From: an uncultured Clostridia bacterium | Lineage (GTDB): Bacteria > Bacillota > Clostridia > Oscillospirales > Acutalibacteraceae | Assembly: GCA_937920235.1 (NCBI GenBank) | Contig: CALGUK010000030.1 | Span: forward strand, 1-42,513 | DNA: 42,513 nucleotides | Reading direction: 5' to 3' | Shown here: positions 16,434 through 23,349 of the stretch, piece after piece | How the letters are laid out: each line of letters starts with the position of its first letter | How positions within the stretch are numbered: the first letter of the stretch is position 1 | Notes under the pieces: generated by a model | Database searches by the model: none | What the model was told of the DNA's origin: nothing | The model's input: only the letters and a program-made list of their open reading frames with translations | Made by a program: the position numbers and the translations under genes

Positions 16434-17738
16434 TTAACTATTTCTCACCACATCGTACAGCATTTTCACCGCCTCGGGAAGCTGTTTCTGCCCTACTGCC
16501 GCAACAGAAATGGCAATATCCGGAAAATCTGTTCCGGTATCTGCAGGAATAAGAAGAATCCCCGCCTTACGCGCCTTATCACAAAATCTTTCAGTTGTAA
16601 CGGGAAAAGCAAATCTGCATCTCAGATAAAGCGGTGAATCCGTTTTGAGAACGGTTACGCTGTCACCAAAGGCTTCTGTCAGCAAATCACTGAGAATTTT
16701 TGATTTCTGCACATATAATTTTTTTGTTTTTCTTATCTGCGAAGCAAGATGTCCGTCGCGGATATAGCTGCACAGGGCTATCTGTTCCGTCTTGGAAACC
16801 GTCTGATTATAAAACTGCTTTTTCTGTTTGTATTTTTTTGCAAGGCTGTCGGGAAGAATCATAAAACTGATACGAAATGAAGGTAGGAGCATTTTAGAAA
16901 ATGTGCTTATGTAAACGGTATTTTCGCCGCCGTCAAGCCCTTGAAGCGACGGTGTAGGACGGTTAAAATATCTGAATTCGCTGCCATAGTCGTCTTCAAT
17001 GATAAGCTTATTATTTTTTCTTGCAAATTCTGTCAGCCCGAAGCGTTCTGCAACAGTCATGGTGTCACCCCAGCGCGATGCATAAGACGGGGAAGTATAT
17101 ATAATTGACCCGATTTCTCTGCTGTCTGTGATTTTAAAACCGTAATCACGGAAAATCGCAGTGCCCTGACGATATGACAGGTCATCAAAGCACACTGTTT
17201 TTCTGCTTTTTATAAGCGGACAAAGAATATTCAACAAGCTCTGCACCCCGGCTCCTATCACAATATTCTCCTCGTTGCAGACGCAGTTTCGCGTTGTCCT
17301 TGCATATTCTGCAATCTCGCAACGCAGGTCGTATTCGCCTTGAGGATCGCCGTAAAAAAGCAGTCTCTGAGTCTGTCGCAGAGCACTTTTAAGATATCTG
17401 CGCCAGATATCCATATTGAAGCTTTCGGCATCAACACCCGAAGATGCGAAATCATACAACACCGTATTTTCACCGTAATGTGCAGAAGGCTTCGTGCTGT
17501 TTTTTTTCGTAATATTTCCGCGTTTTGAAACATAGTATCCGCTCTGACTTCTGGGCAGAATGTATCCGTCATCGCAAAGACACATATATCCCTGTTCAAC
17601 CGTGGTTTTGCTCACTCCACGCTCCTCCGCGCACCGACGTATTGACGGAAGCTTGGCACCCTCCTCCAGCTTCCCGTTTTCAATCAGGCTTTTGTAGTAA
17701 TCGTAAATCTGAATATACAGCTTTGTCTTTTCAGGCAT
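16434..17738 (-). CDS. pdxR: MocR/PdxR-type transcriptional regulator (GntR HTH + aminotransferase fold)
   Basis: A 434-aa chimeric regulator. An N-terminal winged helix-turn-helix of the GntR family (residues ~5-75, with GAKLPSIRRCAEERGVSKTT) is fused to a fold-type I aminotransferase-like domain that binds pyridoxal phosphate. The PLP lysine is likely in TFSKMLLPSFRISF (about residue 280), and IIEDDYGSEFRYF is the typical upstream signature. PdxR-type members sense PLP and control vitamin B6 genes. Divergence from a pyridoxal kinase and ECF transporter gene supports that role here. Ribosome binding site AAGGGG. A short, AT-rich 100-bp region is shared with the divergent operon. Confidence 0.9.
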   Translation of the reverse strand: MPEKTKLYIQIYDYYKSLIENGKLEEGAKLPSIRRCAEERGVSKTTVEQGYMCLCDDGYILPRSQSGYYVSKRGNITKKNSTKPSAHYGENTVLYDFASSGVDAESFNMDIWRRYLKSALRQTQRLLFYGDPQGEYDLRCEIAEYARTTRNCVCNEENIVIGAGVQSLLNILCPLIKSRKTVCFDDLSYRQGTAIFRDYGFKITDSREIGSIIYTSPSYASRWGDTMTVAERFGLTEFARKNNKLIIEDDYGSEFRYFNRPTPSLQGLDGGENTVYISTFSKMLLPSFRISFMILPDSLAKKYKQKKQFYNQTVSKTEQIALCSYIRDGHLASQIRKTKKLYVQKSKILSDLLTEAFGDSVTVLKTDSPLYLRCRFAFPVTTERFCDKARKAGILLIPADTGTDFPDIAISVAAVGQKQLPEAVKMLYDVVRNS

Positions 17739-17782
17739 AAAACTGTCCCCTTAAAATTTATTATTTTTGTGCATTTATTTAA

Positions 17783-17796
17783 TGACACTTTTGTTA
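17783..17796. promoter_or_regulatory. near-palindrome in the pdxR / pyridoxal kinase intergenic region
   Basis: TGACA-CTTT-TGTTA is an inverted repeat with one mismatch between the two divergent genes. It matches the element inside the nifJ promoter (5831-5844, opposite strand) at 13 of 14 bases, with similar A/T-rich flanks. The divergent genes' -10 boxes are not clear enough to call individually. Confidence 0.4.
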
Positions 17797-17838
17797 TATT
17801 ATATTCTTATAAGAGACAAAAATCAAGAGGTGAAATCA

Positions 17839-18666
17839 GTGAAAAGAATCGCGGTCATCAACGACCTTTCGGGCTTCGGGAAATGCTCGCTCTCTGTTGC
17901 TCTGCCCATTCTTTCGGTTATGGGACACGAATGTAATCCGTTACCGACTGCCATACTTTCAAACCAGACGGGTTTTGATAATTTTTACTCTGTTGATTTT
18001 ACCCCTCATTTAGCACCGTATATTGATGTGTGGAAAAATCAAAACGCACAATTTGATGCTGTTTTGACGGGCTATCTTGGTAGTGACAAGCAAGTCGATA
18101 TTATTCTTGATTTTATTGATACTTTCGGAAAAAATGCTCTTATTTTTACCGATCCCGTAATGGCTGACGACGGTGTGCTTTATGACACCTACAGCAATGA
18201 GTTGTGCCGAAAAATGAAAAAGCTCACCGAAAAAGCGAACATCATAACGCCTAATCTTACCGAGCTGTGTATTCTCTGCGGTGAAGACTACGGTGAAACC
18301 GTCGGGGACGGAGTGAACGATAAAATTTGCAGGATGGCAAAATCACTTCTCGGTGAAACCACAAAAACGGTTATTGTAACAGGTATAAAAAGTAAAGGTG
18401 AAGTCACAAATCTCATTGCGGAAGGCAACGGTATCAGCACTGTAAAAATGCCTCTGTTAAACGGCAGCTTTTCGGGTACGGGCGATATTTTTTCGAGTGT
18501 TGTCTGTGGCGGAATAACGGCAGGAAAAACCGTAAAGGAGTCCGTCGAGCTTGCCACCGGATTTATTTACCGTTCAATAAAAAACACACCGACAAAGCTC
18601 AGTTATGAGCCTCACGGTGTAAATTTTCAGAAATATCTGGGGGAACTTACAATTGAAAAAGCATAA
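17839..18666 (+). CDS. pdxK: pyridoxal/pyridoxamine kinase
   Basis: This ribokinase-family enzyme phosphorylates pyridoxal, pyridoxine or pyridoxamine in the B6 salvage pathway. The N-terminal NDLSGFGKCSLSVALPIL, the FTDPVMADDGVLYD segment near residue 105 and the anion-hole/catalytic motif NGSFSGTGDIFSS near 210 identify the family. The GTG start at 17839 is chosen because AGAGGTGA lies 7 nt before it. An ATG at 17767 would add a hydrophobic, unconserved extension within the promoter region. The protein is 275 aa, normal for the family. It overlaps the ECF S-component gene by 14 bp, and pdxR is divergent, forming a B6 salvage unit. Confidence 0.93.
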   Translation: MKRIAVINDLSGFGKCSLSVALPILSVMGHECNPLPTAILSNQTGFDNFYSVDFTPHLAPYIDVWKNQNAQFDAVLTGYLGSDKQVDIILDFIDTFGKNALIFTDPVMADDGVLYDTYSNELCRKMKKLTEKANIITPNLTELCILCGEDYGETVGDGVNDKICRMAKSLLGETTKTVIVTGIKSKGEVTNLIAEGNGISTVKMPLLNGSFSGTGDIFSSVVCGGITAGKTVKESVELATGFIYRSIKNTPTKLSYEPHGVNFQKYLGELTIEKA

Positions 18667-19180
18667 ATCACTTCTCACAATATCATATACGGCAATTTTT
18701 ACCGCCGTCATACTGCTTGCCACCTGTGTAATAAAGTTTTCAACCGGGCTGGGTGAAGGATATATTCATTTCGGTGACAGCATTATATACCTTACCGCCT
18801 GCCTGTTGCCGTTCCCTTACGGAATTATCGCAGGTGCTCTCGGCGGCGCGCTTGCCGACATTGTTTCGGGTTTTGCCGTCTGGACGATACCCACGATAAT
18901 AATAAAATCGCTCATTGCCCTGCCCTTTTCGCTTATCAGCAGAAAAAACAGCACCGGAAAAATTTTATCGACAGGTTCCGTTCTGATGACGGCTGTTTCG
19001 GGCGTTATAACCGTTGCCGGCTACTTTATTGCGGAATGTATTCTGTATTCCGTCGCCTCGGCAACGCTTTCTCTGGTCGGGAACACAATTCAGGCTGTAT
19101 CAAGTGCAATTATATTCATTATTCTCGCAAAATCAACAGACAAAATAAATCTTAAATCTAAAATCTCAAAAGGAGTTTAA
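18653..19180 (+). CDS. ECF transporter S component, probably for a B6 vitamer
   Basis: A 175-aa very hydrophobic protein with about five membrane segments. It begins SLLTISYTAIFTAVILLATC and contains HFGDSIIYLTACLLPFPYGIIAGALGGALADI, the typical S-component GD...P..G pattern. S components bind a vitamin and dock with a shared energising module (T and A/A' subunits), which is not in this window. The start is TTG 18653, 14 bp inside the kinase gene, after a GGGGGA ribosome binding site. Operon position after pyridoxal kinase and near pdxR suggests pyridoxine/pyridoxal uptake. That is inference from context. Confidence 0.85.
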   Translation: MKKHKSLLTISYTAIFTAVILLATCVIKFSTGLGEGYIHFGDSIIYLTACLLPFPYGIIAGALGGALADIVSGFAVWTIPTIIIKSLIALPFSLISRKNSTGKILSTGSVLMTAVSGVITVAGYFIAECILYSVASATLSLVGNTIQAVSSAIIFIILAKSTDKINLKSKISKGV

Positions 19181-19182
19181 AA

Positions 19183-19788
19183 ATGGCTGATATAGTTTAT
19201 ACCTACGGAAATCAGGCTTATCTCAACATTACAAACGCCTGCCCCTGCAGATGCACCTTCTGCATCCGCAACAACGGTGACAGCGTCGGAGAAGCCACTA
19301 CACTTTGGTTTGAGCACAATCCGTCAATTGATGAAATAAAATCAGAAACAGATGCTTTTGACTTTTCAAAATACAAAAATTCAATTACAATCTGCGGTTA
19401 CGGTGAACCAACCTGTGCATTGAATAATTTAATTGAGACTTGTAAATATTTGAGAAGTAAGGGCATTAAAATCCGTCTTAATACAAACGGACTTTCGGAT
19501 TTAATCAACAAACGCGAAACCGCAAAAGAAATCTGTGATGTTATTGATTCTGTTTCAATCAGTCTTAACGCACCTACTGCAGAAAAATACAATGAAGTTA
19601 CTCGCCCATCCTTTGGCGAAAAATCATTCGATGCAATGTTGAAATTTGCTAAAGAGTGTAAGGAATACGGAATTCCAACAAAACTCACAGTAGTTGACGT
19701 AATCAGCAAGGAAGACATTGAAGCGTGTAAAAAGCTTTGCGAAGAAATTGATATTCCGTTGAGAGTGAGAGAATATACAGCAGAATAA
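19183..19788 (+). CDS. radical SAM protein, TatD-linked type
   Basis: A 201-aa radical SAM protein, short for the superfamily. The CX3CX2C cluster motif CPCRCTFC lies near residue 21 and is followed by the glycine-rich CGYGEPTC segment near 67. I recognise the overall form as the family named for its frequent pairing with TatD-type hydrolases. Its reaction is unknown to me. Here the tatD gene is 16 kb away in the metG operon, and this gene instead follows the B6 transporter with a 2-nt gap and an AAAAGGAG ribosome binding site. Terminator follows, closing the B6 operon. Confidence 0.85.
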   Translation: MADIVYTYGNQAYLNITNACPCRCTFCIRNNGDSVGEATTLWFEHNPSIDEIKSETDAFDFSKYKNSITICGYGEPTCALNNLIETCKYLRSKGIKIRLNTNGLSDLINKRETAKEICDVIDSVSISLNAPTAEKYNEVTRPSFGEKSFDAMLKFAKECKEYGIPTKLTVVDVISKEDIEACKKLCEEIDIPLRVREYTAE

Positions 19789-19804
19789 TATGGCAATTGC
19801 AAAA

Positions 19805-19838
19805 GCACCTGAAGCTCAGTAGGTTTCAGGTGCTTTTT
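19805..19838 (+). terminator. terminator of the B6 operon
   Basis: GCACCTGAA (19805-19813) pairs with TTCAGGTGC (19825-19833), followed by TTTTT, 16 nt after the radical SAM stop. Confidence 0.92.
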
Positions 19839-19874
19839 GTAAATATACATAATAGTTAACTCTCTCTTTATTAA

Positions 19875-19955
19875 GCAAACATCACATATGCTATTGCGAG
19901 AAGTCTTTTGGGACTTCTTCACATTCACTCAGAACGACAATGGCCATAATTAAGT
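19875..19955 (-). repeat. possible decayed dispersed repeat with a hairpin
   Basis: Read on the minus strand the segment contains TCGTTCTGAGTGAATGTGAA, then a hairpin GAAGTC-CCAAAA-GACTTC, then TCGCAATAG. It resembles the TGTCATTCTGAGCGAA-type intergenic repeats seen in several bacterial genomes, with several changes. No ORF spans it. The rest of the 19839-19962 gap shows nothing else. Confidence 0.45.
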
Positions 19956-19962
19956 ATCTGTT

Positions 19963-20706
19963 TTATAAAAGGACACCGGACAGATTCTTTGCAAATATCT
20001 CGTGTCCTTTTTGTGTCGGGTGAATGCCGTCACTCATAACGAGTTCACTGTATGCACATTCTTCAGACGGAAAACCCATTTCTCTGCCGTCAACAACATT
20101 GAAACCGTATTCCGTGGCAATCTCGTATATCGCTCTTCTGTAATCATTAAGAGATGCTATGCTGGTTTTGAACTTTCGTGTAGTTTCAATCGGCGTAATA
20201 AATATGACTGTTTCATCAGCATAATTTTCTTTCAAAAAGGTACAAACAGATCTCATTGCTCCGTAGAAGGTCGTCGGTTCCGTATCATGAAAATCTCCCA
20301 ATTCCCGTCCTCTTGAATAATCATTTATACCGGCCGCAATAATAATTACATCTGTGCTGTCTGAAAAAGATATTACTTTTTCATATACAGATGTTGTTTC
20401 CTGCTCCTCCGAATAAGTTAAGCATGAACTGCTCTCGGAAAAATTATTCAGCGTCATATTGTTCTTATCCGCAAATATTCTAATATATGAATTTTCTGTA
20501 ATCTCAAGCTTCGGAGAAGTATATCCTGCGGTAATAGAGTCCCCAAACGCAGTAAGAGTCCCGTCAAGTATCATCGGTTTCATTATACTGTTTCCGAATT
20601 CGCATTTATCTTCTCTCCTTTCACTTGCAGCTACACAAATCACAGTAACTGCTGTGAATATTGCAATCGTCAACAGCAAAATCAAAAACATATTTCTCTT
20701 TTTCAT
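19963..20706 (-). CDS. exported or membrane-anchored SGNH/GDSL hydrolase
   Basis: A 247-aa SGNH-fold esterase/lipase-type hydrolase. An N-terminal signal/anchor (MKKRNMFLILLLTIAIF..) directs it to the cell surface. The catalytic blocks are present: the Ser in AFGDSITAGY (block I, near residue 56), a glycine region, the Asn in IAAGINDYS (block III, near 128), and Asp/His in MSDGIHPTQKGH (block V, near 230). Substrate is unknown, and surface SGNH enzymes often deacylate polysaccharide or peptidoglycan esters. ATG 20706 follows GAAGGAGA. The gene has a perfect-consensus promoter overlapped by a palindrome next to the divergent XRE gene. Confidence 0.9.
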   Translation of the reverse strand: MKKRNMFLILLLTIAIFTAVTVICVAASERREDKCEFGNSIMKPMILDGTLTAFGDSITAGYTSPKLEITENSYIRIFADKNNMTLNNFSESSSCLTYSEEQETTSVYEKVISFSDSTDVIIIAAGINDYSRGRELGDFHDTEPTTFYGAMRSVCTFLKENYADETVIFITPIETTRKFKTSIASLNDYRRAIYEIATEYGFNVVDGREMGFPSEECAYSELVMSDGIHPTQKGHEIFAKNLSGVLL

Positions 20707-20744
20707 ACATAGTCTCCTTCAAATATACCAAATCGGGATATTTT

Positions 20745-20767
20745 AATTATACCGATAAGGTATAATT
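20745..20767. promoter_or_regulatory. palindromic operator candidate between SGNH and XRE genes
   Basis: AATTATACC-GATAA-GGTATAATT is a perfect 9-bp inverted repeat. Each arm supplies a TATAAT box, one for each divergent direction. A dimer of the adjacent XRE protein is the natural candidate binder. Confidence 0.6.
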
Positions 20768-20774
20768 TTGTCAA
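20746..20774 (-). promoter_or_regulatory. perfect-consensus promoter of the SGNH hydrolase gene
   Basis: On the minus strand TTGACA (20774-20769), exactly 17 bp, TATAAT (20751-20746). All 12 hexamer bases match the sigma-A consensus. The plus-strand -10 for the XRE gene (TATAAT 20761-20766) lies inside the same spacer. Confidence 0.85.
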
Positions 20775-20789
20775 GAGATAGGTGATTTT

Positions 20790-20996
20790 ATGAGATTAAG
20801 AGAATTGCGTAAAAAGCGCAATATTTCGCAGTTAAAACTCGCTATAGATTTGCAGTTAAATCAGAACGTTATCAGTCGATACGAAACAGGCGTCCGTGAA
20901 GCTGACTACTCCACTCTCATAAAAATTGCCGATTATTTTGATGTTTCAATTGATTATCTTTTGGAAAGAACAGATAATCCAGCAAGATATAAATAA
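20790..20996 (+). CDS. small XRE-family helix-turn-helix regulator
   Basis: A 68-aa protein that is almost only a Cro/C1-type DNA-binding domain. LRELRKKRNISQLKLAIDL and the recognition-helix region LNQNVISRYETG are typical, ending in FDVSIDYLLERTD. It probably acts as a dimer on the palindrome 23 bp upstream of its start, repressing its own gene and the SGNH hydrolase gene. This is inferred from geometry. AGGTGA precedes ATG 20790. Two hairpins follow. Confidence 0.9.
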   Translation: MRLRELRKKRNISQLKLAIDLQLNQNVISRYETGVREADYSTLIKIADYFDVSIDYLLERTDNPARYK

Positions 20997-20997
20997 C

Positions 20998-21029
20998 GGG
21001 ACGATGTGGGCATCGTCCCCTATTTTTTT
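20998..21029 (+). terminator. terminator after the XRE gene
   Basis: GGGACGATG-TGGG-CATCGTCCC followed by CTATTTTTTT. A second small hairpin GGGTC-ATCC-GACCC (21031-21044) follows directly. The hairpin text (GATGTGGGCATCGTCCCC) looks like a dispersed palindrome used as a terminator. Confidence 0.88.
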
Positions 21030-21060
21030 CGGGTCATCCGACCCCTACGATGTGAAAAAA

Positions 21061-21087
21061 CACCTGAGTTAAACTCGGGTGCTTTTT
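21061..21087. terminator. second terminator, facing the small membrane protein gene
   Basis: CACCTGAG (21061-21068) pairs with CTCGGGTG (21074-21081), followed by CTTTTT. On the minus strand the hairpin is followed by TTTTTT, so it can end the gene at 21137 as well. Confidence 0.88.
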
Positions 21088-21136
21088 GCATAGGTGTAAA
21101 AAGAAAGAAAAAGATATTAAAATAACAAAATCAAAA

Positions 21137-21379
21137 TTATGCTACTGTTGAGTTTGTTCGAGTGGTTTGGGTTTGTGAGCTGTAAACTCTTAAATGCTCG
21201 CCGCGAGAAACAGCCTTTTTGTGATTTCTGATACGGATTGCTCGACGAATATTGCCGATTACAATTCTCTTAACTGCCTGTTCAAAGGCGATAACCTTAT
21301 CCTCGTGCATAAAACCGTAAACCAGAAGGATCGCTACCGCTAACTCTATTAATGTTGTGATTGCAAATGTTGTTGACAT
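21137..21379 (-). CDS. small single-span membrane protein, probably SOS-regulated
   Basis: An 80-aa protein I do not recognise. Residues ~5-23 (FAITTLIELAVAILLVYGF) form one membrane helix. The rest is a basic, probably cytoplasmic tail (AVKRIVIGNIRRAIRIRNHKK) and a Ser/Thr/Gln-rich end. ATG 21379 has a GGAGGT ribosome binding site. A strong promoter (TTGACT, 16 bp, TATAAT) is flanked by LexA-like GAAC-N4-GTTC elements. Small one-helix membrane proteins behind LexA boxes, such as YneA and related division inhibitors, stop septation after DNA damage. There is no LysM domain and no sequence similarity to YneA that I can see, so a division-inhibitor role is inference only. Confidence 0.8.
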   Translation of the reverse strand: MSTTFAITTLIELAVAILLVYGFMHEDKVIAFEQAVKRIVIGNIRRAIRIRNHKKAVSRGEHLRVYSSQTQTTRTNSTVA

Positions 21380-21430
21380 AAAATCTACCTCCGATTATTT
21401 CGAGTCTTGTGTTCGATACCGAACAAATTG

Positions 21431-21442
21431 GAACAAATGTTC
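21431..21442. promoter_or_regulatory. LexA-like (SOS) box
   Basis: GAACAAATGTTC is a perfect GAAC-N4-GTTC palindrome, the core of the Firmicute SOS operator. It sits just downstream of the predicted transcription start. A near-copy ATACAAATGTTCG (21482-21494) touches the -35 box. An inverse-type palindrome GTTCG-ATAC-CGAAC lies at 21411-21424. Confidence 0.65.
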
Positions 21443-21454
21443 TTTACAAGTCAT

Positions 21455-21482
21455 ATTATAGACCTTTTTCTCAAAAAGTCAA
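21455..21482 (-). promoter_or_regulatory. promoter of the small membrane protein gene
   Basis: On the minus strand TTGACT (21482-21477), 16-bp spacer, TATAAT (21460-21455), predicting a start near 21448. A possible second minus-strand promoter lies further upstream: TTGACA (21599-21594), 17 bp, TAAACT (21576-21571). Confidence 0.75.
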
Positions 21483-21494
21483 TACAAATGTTCG

Positions 21495-21742
21495 CAAATA
21501 TTTATATTTTCAGTCCGTTTTTGCGTACTGTAATTTTGTAATATTTTCTTTTTGCTCTGTCTTTATTTGTAGTTTATCACAATATATAGTGGTTGTCAAT
21601 ATATTTTATACAATATATGCTGATTTGCAGATTTTTGCGCTATTTTTACAAAAATTTACATTATATTATTATTTTTCACCCTTTTGTTCGCTCATAAAAT
21701 TCTTTTTGAAAGGTGTTCCGAAGTTCAGAAGGGCGCTATTTT
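21495..21742. other. AT-rich intergenic DNA without a supported gene
   Basis: Very AT-rich DNA. A plus-strand reading frame (21409-21762) spans it, but it has no ribosome binding site and a composition of Phe/Tyr/Ile typical of random AT-rich sequence. Apart from the possible minus-strand promoter near 21571-21599 I see nothing coding here. Confidence 0.6.
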
Positions 21743-21840
21743 TTACACCGGAGGGGGTGTAATTTTTAGCCGGGGGTGTGGTAAATTTTAGGGGGGAGGG
21801 GTGTAAATTTTAGCCGGGGGTGTGGTAAATTTTACACCCA
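21743..21840. repeat. G-rich tandem direct repeat with TAAATTTTA cores
   Basis: A 37-bp unit occurs twice, 44 bp apart: 21754-21790 and 21798-21834. They are nearly identical, differing at one base. Each unit reads GGGGTGTAA..TTTTAGCC, then GGGGGTGTGGTAAATTTTA. The array is bounded by TTACACC (21743-21749, which pairs with GGTGTAA at 21756-21762) and by TTTTACACCC (21831-21840). Five or six runs of 4-6 Gs lie on one strand. Function unknown. The following 21841-22068 is AT-rich and holds the obgE leader. Confidence 0.75.
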
Positions 21841-22068
21841 AGTAATAAAAAGAGTTATAAAATATAAAATAAAATTATTTATATATAAGCGAAATCCGAA
21901 ATTTCTTTAAACGAATTTTAAATACGGTTCTGTTTTCTCGGCTGACAGTGTGTTCAATGAAAATTAATATATAATTTTCAAATTACCTATTTATTATTTC
22001 TGAAAAATAGTGTAAAATAAAAGGGATAGTGATTATTTTTTAATATATATTACTTCTGAGGTAAAAAT

Positions 22069-23340
22069 ATGTTTGTTGATATTGCAAAAATTAAAATCAA
22101 AGCGGGAGACGGCGGTAACGGTGCTGTTGCCTTTCACCGAGAAAAATATATCAATGCAGGCGGTCCTGACGGCGGAGACGGCGGCAGAGGCGGCAATATA
22201 GTTTTTCAGGTTGATGACAATCTCTCAACCCTTGCTGATTTTCGTTACAAGAGAAAATACAAGGCAGAGACAGGTGCTGACGGCAGTGGTGGTAAGCGCA
22301 GCGGCAAAAAGGGTAAGGATCTGATTATCAAGGTTCCCAGAGGAACCGTTATCCGCGAAGTCGAAAGCGGTGTCATCATGGCTGATATGTCAACCGATGA
22401 CGAGTTTATCGGTGCAAAAGGCGGCAGAGGCGGTTGGGGCAACTCGCACTTTGCGACATCTACGCGTCAGACTCCGAAATTTGCAAAAAACGGCGCTCCC
22501 GGAGAAGAGTGGGAGGTAAGTCTTGAGCTTAAGCTTATTGCCGATGTCGGTCTTTTAGGCTTTCCGAACGTGGGTAAATCCTCTCTCATCTCGGTTGTGA
22601 GCGAGGCAAAGCCGATTGTGGGCGACTATCATTTCACCACCATCACCCCTGTTCTCGGAGTTGTTTCAATGGGTCCGGAAAAGAGCTTTGTTATGGCAGA
22701 TATCCCCGGTCTTATTGAGGGCGCAGCTGAGGGTATAGGTCTCGGACACGAATTTCTGCGTCACGTTGAAAGATGCAGGATGCTTGTTCACATAGTTGAT
22801 GTTGCCGGCAGTGAGGGAAGAAATCCGATTGAGGACTTTGAAGCCATAAACGCCGAACTTGAAAAATTCAACCCCGAACTTGCAAAATGTCCTCAGATCG
22901 TTGCAGGTAACAAAATCGACCTGGCGACCGATGAACAGCTTGCGGAATTCAGAGAATATATCGAGAGCCGCGGATATGAATATTTTGAAATCGTCGCACC
23001 AATAAAGCATAATACGCAGGAGCTTATAAACGCTGTTGCGAGAAAGCTTGACACACTTCCTCCCGTCAAGCAGTACGAGAGCGAAGAAATCCCGATAGAA
23101 GTCATTGCAAAGAAGAGTGATGACGGATTTACGGTTACGGTTGAAGACGGAGTTTATATTGTTGAGGCCGAATGGATATACAGAATTTTGTGCAAAACAG
23201 ATCTTGACGACTACGAATCCCTCCAATATTTCCAAAGAGTTATTCAGGAGCGCGGTGTTATAGATGCCCTTATTGAAAAGGGTATTCACGAGGGCGATAC
23301 CGTGAGCATTTACGACCTTGAATTTGATTATGTACCGTAA
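22069..23340 (+). CDS. obgE: GTPase ObgE/CgtA
   Basis: An essential ribosome-associated GTPase acting in large-subunit assembly and stress/sporulation control. The 423-aa protein has the glycine-rich Obg domain (1-158, GGDGGRGGNI), a G domain with P-loop GFPNVGKSSL from residue 164, ADIPGLIEGAAEG (switch II) and NKID, then the C-terminal OCT domain (about 345-423, YIVEAEWIYRIL), which is typical of Gram-positive Obg. A GAGGTAAA ribosome binding site precedes ATG 22069. It heads a long co-directional run that includes mrnC, a yitT-type gene, lepA, a prolyl-tRNA editing gene and hemW. A clear promoter is not evident. Confidence 0.97.
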   Translation: MFVDIAKIKIKAGDGGNGAVAFHREKYINAGGPDGGDGGRGGNIVFQVDDNLSTLADFRYKRKYKAETGADGSGGKRSGKKGKDLIIKVPRGTVIREVESGVIMADMSTDDEFIGAKGGRGGWGNSHFATSTRQTPKFAKNGAPGEEWEVSLELKLIADVGLLGFPNVGKSSLISVVSEAKPIVGDYHFTTITPVLGVVSMGPEKSFVMADIPGLIEGAAEGIGLGHEFLRHVERCRMLVHIVDVAGSEGRNPIEDFEAINAELEKFNPELAKCPQIVAGNKIDLATDEQLAEFREYIESRGYEYFEIVAPIKHNTQELINAVARKLDTLPPVKQYESEEIPIEVIAKKSDDGFTVTVEDGVYIVEAEWIYRILCKTDLDDYESLQYFQRVIQERGVIDALIEKGIHEGDTVSIYDLEFDYVP

Positions 23341-23349
23341 GAGGCAATT

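Noticed and set aside
17744..17820. GGGGACA/GAGACA inverted pair as PdxR half-sites
   Set aside because: The minus-strand GGGGACA copy is the ribosome binding site of the regulator gene, and the similarity is short; not supported as an operator.
21409..21762. 117-codon plus-strand frame in the gap before obgE
   Set aside because: It has no ribosome binding site, is Phe/Tyr-rich as random AT-rich DNA gives, and its start overlaps the LexA-like boxes of the opposite gene.
22666..23289. 207-codon minus-strand frame inside obgE
   Set aside because: Antisense shadow of a certain gene; no start signals or recognisable domain.
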